Shown: positions 5,012 through 7,422 of the stretch, one piece after another
How positions within the stretch are numbered: the first letter of the stretch is position 1
Layout of the letters: each line of letters begins with the position of its first letter
Source of the DNA: Deltaproteobacteria bacterium
GTDB lineage: Bacteria; Desulfobacterota; Desulfobacteria; Desulfobacterales; JAUVGT01
DNA length: 7,422 bases
Direction: 5' to 3'
NCBI GenBank assembly: GCA_030593645.1
Contig: JAUVGT010000248.1
Span: 1-7,422, forward strand
Position numbers and translations under genes: made by a program
The notes under the pieces: model-generated
Databases searched by the model: none
The model's input: the letters and a program-made list of their open reading frames with translations, nothing else
Told to the model about the DNA's origin: nothing

Positions 5012-7060
5012 ATGCTAAAAAAACGAACCTTTAAAAATTATGATATTCTCATTTATGCTATTTTAATCATTGGATTATATCTAACCAGCAGATACAGCTA
5101 TCTCCTTTTTCACAGCATCGCTGAAATCTTCAGCATCGTCATCACTTTCGGTATTTTCATGTTCGCGTGGAATTCCCGCAAATTCATGAATAACAGTTAC
5201 CTTCTTACATTGGGAATCGCTTATCTTTTTATTGGAAGCATTGATCTGCTGCATACACTGGCATATAAAGGGATGGGTATTTTTACCGGCTATGGCGCGG
5301 ATTTGCCAACGCAATTGTGGATCGCGGCCCGTTATCTTGAGAGCATGACACTCCTGATCGCGCCGATATTTTTTATAAAAAAGGCAAATCCGCGGATATT
5401 ATTTGCCGGCTATACAACACTGACCGCAGTATTAGTCGCGGTCATTTTTTACTTCAAAATATTTCCGGATTGTTTTATCGAAGGATCTGGTTTAACATCC
5501 TTTAAAATATTCAGTGAGTATGTGATCAGCCTGATACTCTTGGGAGCCCTCTTTCTTGTATATAAAAACCGGGTGAGATTTTCCCGGGAGGTTTCAACGC
5601 TTCTGATTCTTTCAATTATATTTACAATTGGAGCCGAGCTGGCATTTACCTTCTATATCAGTGTTTATGGCCTATCAAATCTGATTGGTCACATTTTTAA
5701 AATCATCTCATTCTATCTAATCTATAAAGCTGTGATTGAAACCGGCTTACGTCGTCCCTATAGCCTTCTAATGAAAGATTTAAAAGAGAATGAAACAAAG
5801 CTTAACCAGCTCAACCAAAACCTGGAAAATCGAGTTGAAGAGCGTACCGCGGAGCTTCAAAAACTGATTACCGAACGTAAATCAGCAGAACAAAGAGTAC
5901 GTACTTCAAGAAATATGCTTCAGACAGTGATCAATGGGATTTCAGATCCTCTGATATTGGTAGACCACGATATGATTTTAAAGATGGTCAACAACGCGGC
6001 AAAAAAATACCTTGGAATAGAAGATCAGGATAGTAAAACAATCGCCTTTAAGCAGGTATTCACCAAAGAAGAAAAAAGCCTTTCAGAAGACAAGATAACC
6101 GAGTCGGTAGCCAGGGGAAAGCAATTAACGTTTGAACAAACAGGATTGATGAATGACAATCGAATCGAAAAAGTAACCATATACCCCATTAACGAAATTG
6201 AACACAAAATCGATGGTGCAATCATCCACATTGAAGATATCACCAGAACAAAAATGATTGAAAGACAGATGGTTCAGCAGGAAAGACTCGCTTCTCTTGG
6301 TTTCCTTGTTGCCGGGATCGCCCATGAAATCAATAACCCCATCAATTTCGTCACGTTCAATCTCCCCATATTAAGAGAGTATTTCAAAAAGATTTACCCC
6401 ATCCTCGATCAATATTCCAATCAAAATCCCAAGGCTGATTTTCTTGGAATGAACTATCCTGAATTTCGCGCCGATATAAACACCCTGATTGATAACATGG
6501 AACACGGGGCAATACGTGTCAGCAGTATTATGACCGATTTAAGAGACTTCTCATCAGAAGGAAAAAACAGGGCAAACATAAAGGTTAATATCGGCCAGGT
6601 TGTCGAAAAGAGTATTTCCATCTGCCATGGAAAAATTAAAAAGATGATTTCTGACCTTAAAACCCATATCCCGGATAATGCTCCGGAAATAGTGACAGAT
6701 CCCGGAAGGCTGGAACAAGTGTTGATTAATCTTCTGATCAATGCGGCACAGGCGTGCGACAAAAAAAACTCATGGATAAAACTGGAAATCGAAAATAAAG
6801 ATGACGCGGGTGAGTGGGTGACAATCAGTGTGATTGATAATGGACGCGGTATGGATCAGCAGACATTAAAAAACATATTTAATCCATTTTTCACGACCAA
6901 ACCGATCGGTGAAGGTACCGGGCTGGGATTGTTTATCTGCCATAATATTGTCGAGGGACTCGGCGGACGCATCGAAGTCGAAAGCAGCGAAGGTGCGGGG
7001 AGTACTTTTAAAGTATTGCTGCCTGTTGCGGGGCAGATTGAAAGCGATTCAACTGCATAG
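5012..7060 (+). CDS. MASE3-PAS sensor histidine kinase
   Basis: Membrane-bound sensor kinase of 682 aa that would autophosphorylate on His and pass phosphate to a response regulator. Domains in order: MASE3 membrane sensor with seven or eight hydrophobic segments (about 10-243), showing the family-like patterns WNSRKF, DLLHTLAYKGMGIF and TQLWIAARYLES; a coiled coil (about 254-300); a PAS domain (about 302-412) ending in HIEDITRTK; HisKA with the phosphoacceptor His438 in AHEINNP; and HATPase_c with Asn577 (N box), DNGRG at 609-613 (G1), FNPFFTTK at 623-630 (F box) and GTGLGL at 635-640 (G2). All catalytic motifs are intact. There is no receiver or effector domain. Start: an in-frame stop at 4991 leaves ATG 5012 as the only good start, though no Shine-Dalgarno precedes it. 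No response regulator lies in the window, so it looks orphan here. The MASE3 ligand is not known to me and the PAS shows no obvious cofactor motif. Confidence 0.93.
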   Translation: MLKKRTFKNYDILIYAILIIGLYLTSRYSYLLFHSIAEIFSIVITFGIFMFAWNSRKFMNNSYLLTLGIAYLFIGSIDLLHTLAYKGMGIFTGYGADLPTQLWIAARYLESMTLLIAPIFFIKKANPRILFAGYTTLTAVLVAVIFYFKIFPDCFIEGSGLTSFKIFSEYVISLILLGALFLVYKNRVRFSREVSTLLILSIIFTIGAELAFTFYISVYGLSNLIGHIFKIISFYLIYKAVIETGLRRPYSLLMKDLKENETKLNQLNQNLENRVEERTAELQKLITERKSAEQRVRTSRNMLQTVINGISDPLILVDHDMILKMVNNAAKKYLGIEDQDSKTIAFKQVFTKEEKSLSEDKITESVARGKQLTFEQTGLMNDNRIEKVTIYPINEIEHKIDGAIIHIEDITRTKMIERQMVQQERLASLGFLVAGIAHEINNPINFVTFNLPILREYFKKIYPILDQYSNQNPKADFLGMNYPEFRADINTLIDNMEHGAIRVSSIMTDLRDFSSEGKNRANIKVNIGQVVEKSISICHGKIKKMISDLKTHIPDNAPEIVTDPGRLEQVLINLLINAAQACDKKNSWIKLEIENKDDAGEWVTISVIDNGRGMDQQTLKNIFNPFFTTKPIGEGTGLGLFICHNIVEGLGGRIEVESSEGAGSTFKVLLPVAGQIESDSTA

Positions 7061-7089
7061 AGGTGATTTGACATAGTTGCATTATTTGT
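7061..7089. other. Short convergent gap between kinase and rsgA
   Basis: Only 29 bp separate the two convergent stop codons. I see no GC-rich hairpin or intrinsic terminator; GTGA and TCAC near the ends could pair only weakly. Transcripts of the two genes may overlap at their 3' ends. Confidence 0.5.
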
Positions 7090-7422
7090 TCACTTTTTAT
7101 TCTTCTTGTGCTTCATCACCGATTTAATCATTTTACCAAACTGTCTGTCTTTCTGCCTTTTTTCCAGGTACGACATTTCATGATAAATAGATTCTTTATT
7201 GATTTTTATAAAGTTTTGATAACGCGCCTGTGTTATCTTTCCTTCTTCCAATGCACTTATTACCGCGCAGCCCTCTTCTGACACATGAGTACAATCTGAG
7301 AAACGACAATGTTCTGCCAATGCCGCTATTTCGTTAAACGTATCCTTGATCCCGGATTCCACGGCAATATTCCCAAGCTCACGCATGCCGGGAGTATCGA
7401 TAACCATGGCATGGTTTTCCAG
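7090..7422 (-). CDS. rsgA: Ribosome small-subunit assembly GTPase RsgA (C-terminal part, N-terminus off window)
   Basis: Circularly permuted GTPase that acts in late 30S ribosomal subunit maturation in the cytoplasm. The frame is open through the right edge, so the visible 110 residues are only the C-terminal part of a protein usually about 300-360 aa. The OB-fold and the G1 P-loop are off window. Seen: the G3 motif DTPG (visible residues 9-12) in VIDTPGMREL, and the family-specific zinc site Cys39-x4-Cys44-x-His46-x5-Cys52 in CRFSDCTHVSEEGC, all four ligands present. The C-terminal helix ends in a very basic tail (KHKKNKK), common in RsgA and probably rRNA-contacting. An internal Met six residues into the visible part is not the real start, because the family sequence continues upstream of it. 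Convergent with the kinase gene; no functional link is implied. Confidence 0.93.
   Translation of the reverse strand: MENHAMVIDTPGMRELGNIAVESGIKDTFNEIAALAEHCRFSDCTHVSEEGCAVISALEEGKITQARYQNFIKINKESIYHEMSYLEKRQKDRQFGKMIKSVMKHKKNKK

Noticed and set aside
4824..5018. 64-codon plus-strand frame overlapping the kinase start
   Set aside because: No Shine-Dalgarno, no recognisable protein features, and it is made largely of AT-rich leader sequence. Not annotated as a gene, but its overlap with the kinase ATG is noted as a possible coupling device.
6025..7074. Minus-strand frames inside the kinase gene
   Set aside because: They are antisense to PAS, HisKA and HATPase coding sequence whose motifs are all intact on the plus strand.
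7061..7089. Bidirectional terminator between the kinase gene and rsgA
   Set aside because: Only about 4 bp of pairing is possible, with no GC-rich stem; not enough to call.

Overview
This 7.4 kb window most likely comes from the chromosome of a Gram-negative bacterium. The evidence is an inner-membrane RND pump with its periplasmic adaptor, and a lipoprotein with an export signal. Base composition is moderate, with AT-rich intergenic DNA. The MASE3-type histidine kinase together with an HAE1-type pump would fit a Desulfobacterota (delta-proteobacterial) genome, but that placement is inference from family distribution, not something the sequence proves.

Layout. Bases 1-3256 (minus strand) hold a two-gene efflux operon. 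A HlyD/MFP-type periplasmic adaptor (411 aa, complete) overlaps by ATGA an RND transporter of the AcrB/HAE1 family. The transporter runs off the left edge after 674 residues. Bases 3257-3800 are non-coding and unusually structured. They hold a candidate promoter and operator for the efflux operon, several AATCGT repeats, a roughly 219 bp imperfect inverted repeat (3426-3644), and a hairpin followed by a T-tract that reads as a plus-strand terminator. Bases 3801-4592 (minus) encode a 263-aa predicted lipoprotein of no family I recognise. Bases 4593-5011 are a divergent intergenic region with candidate promoters in both directions, a four-codon ORF behind a strong Shine-Dalgarno sequence, and a perfect 16 bp palindrome. 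Bases 5012-7060 (plus) encode a 682-aa membrane sensor kinase: MASE3 sensor, coiled coil, PAS, HisKA and HATPase domains. Bases 7090-7422 (minus) are the C-terminal part of the ribosome-assembly GTPase RsgA, convergent with the kinase and cut by the right edge.

How the parts work together. The adaptor and RND pump should form two thirds of a tripartite efflux complex; no outer-membrane channel gene lies in the window. The kinase has no response regulator beside it here, so its target is unknown. The lipoprotein, kinase and RsgA appear to be separate transcription units. I see no CRISPR array, transposase, tRNA or rRNA. The coding genes belong to ordinary families; the least explained material is the long inverted repeat and the kinase leader.
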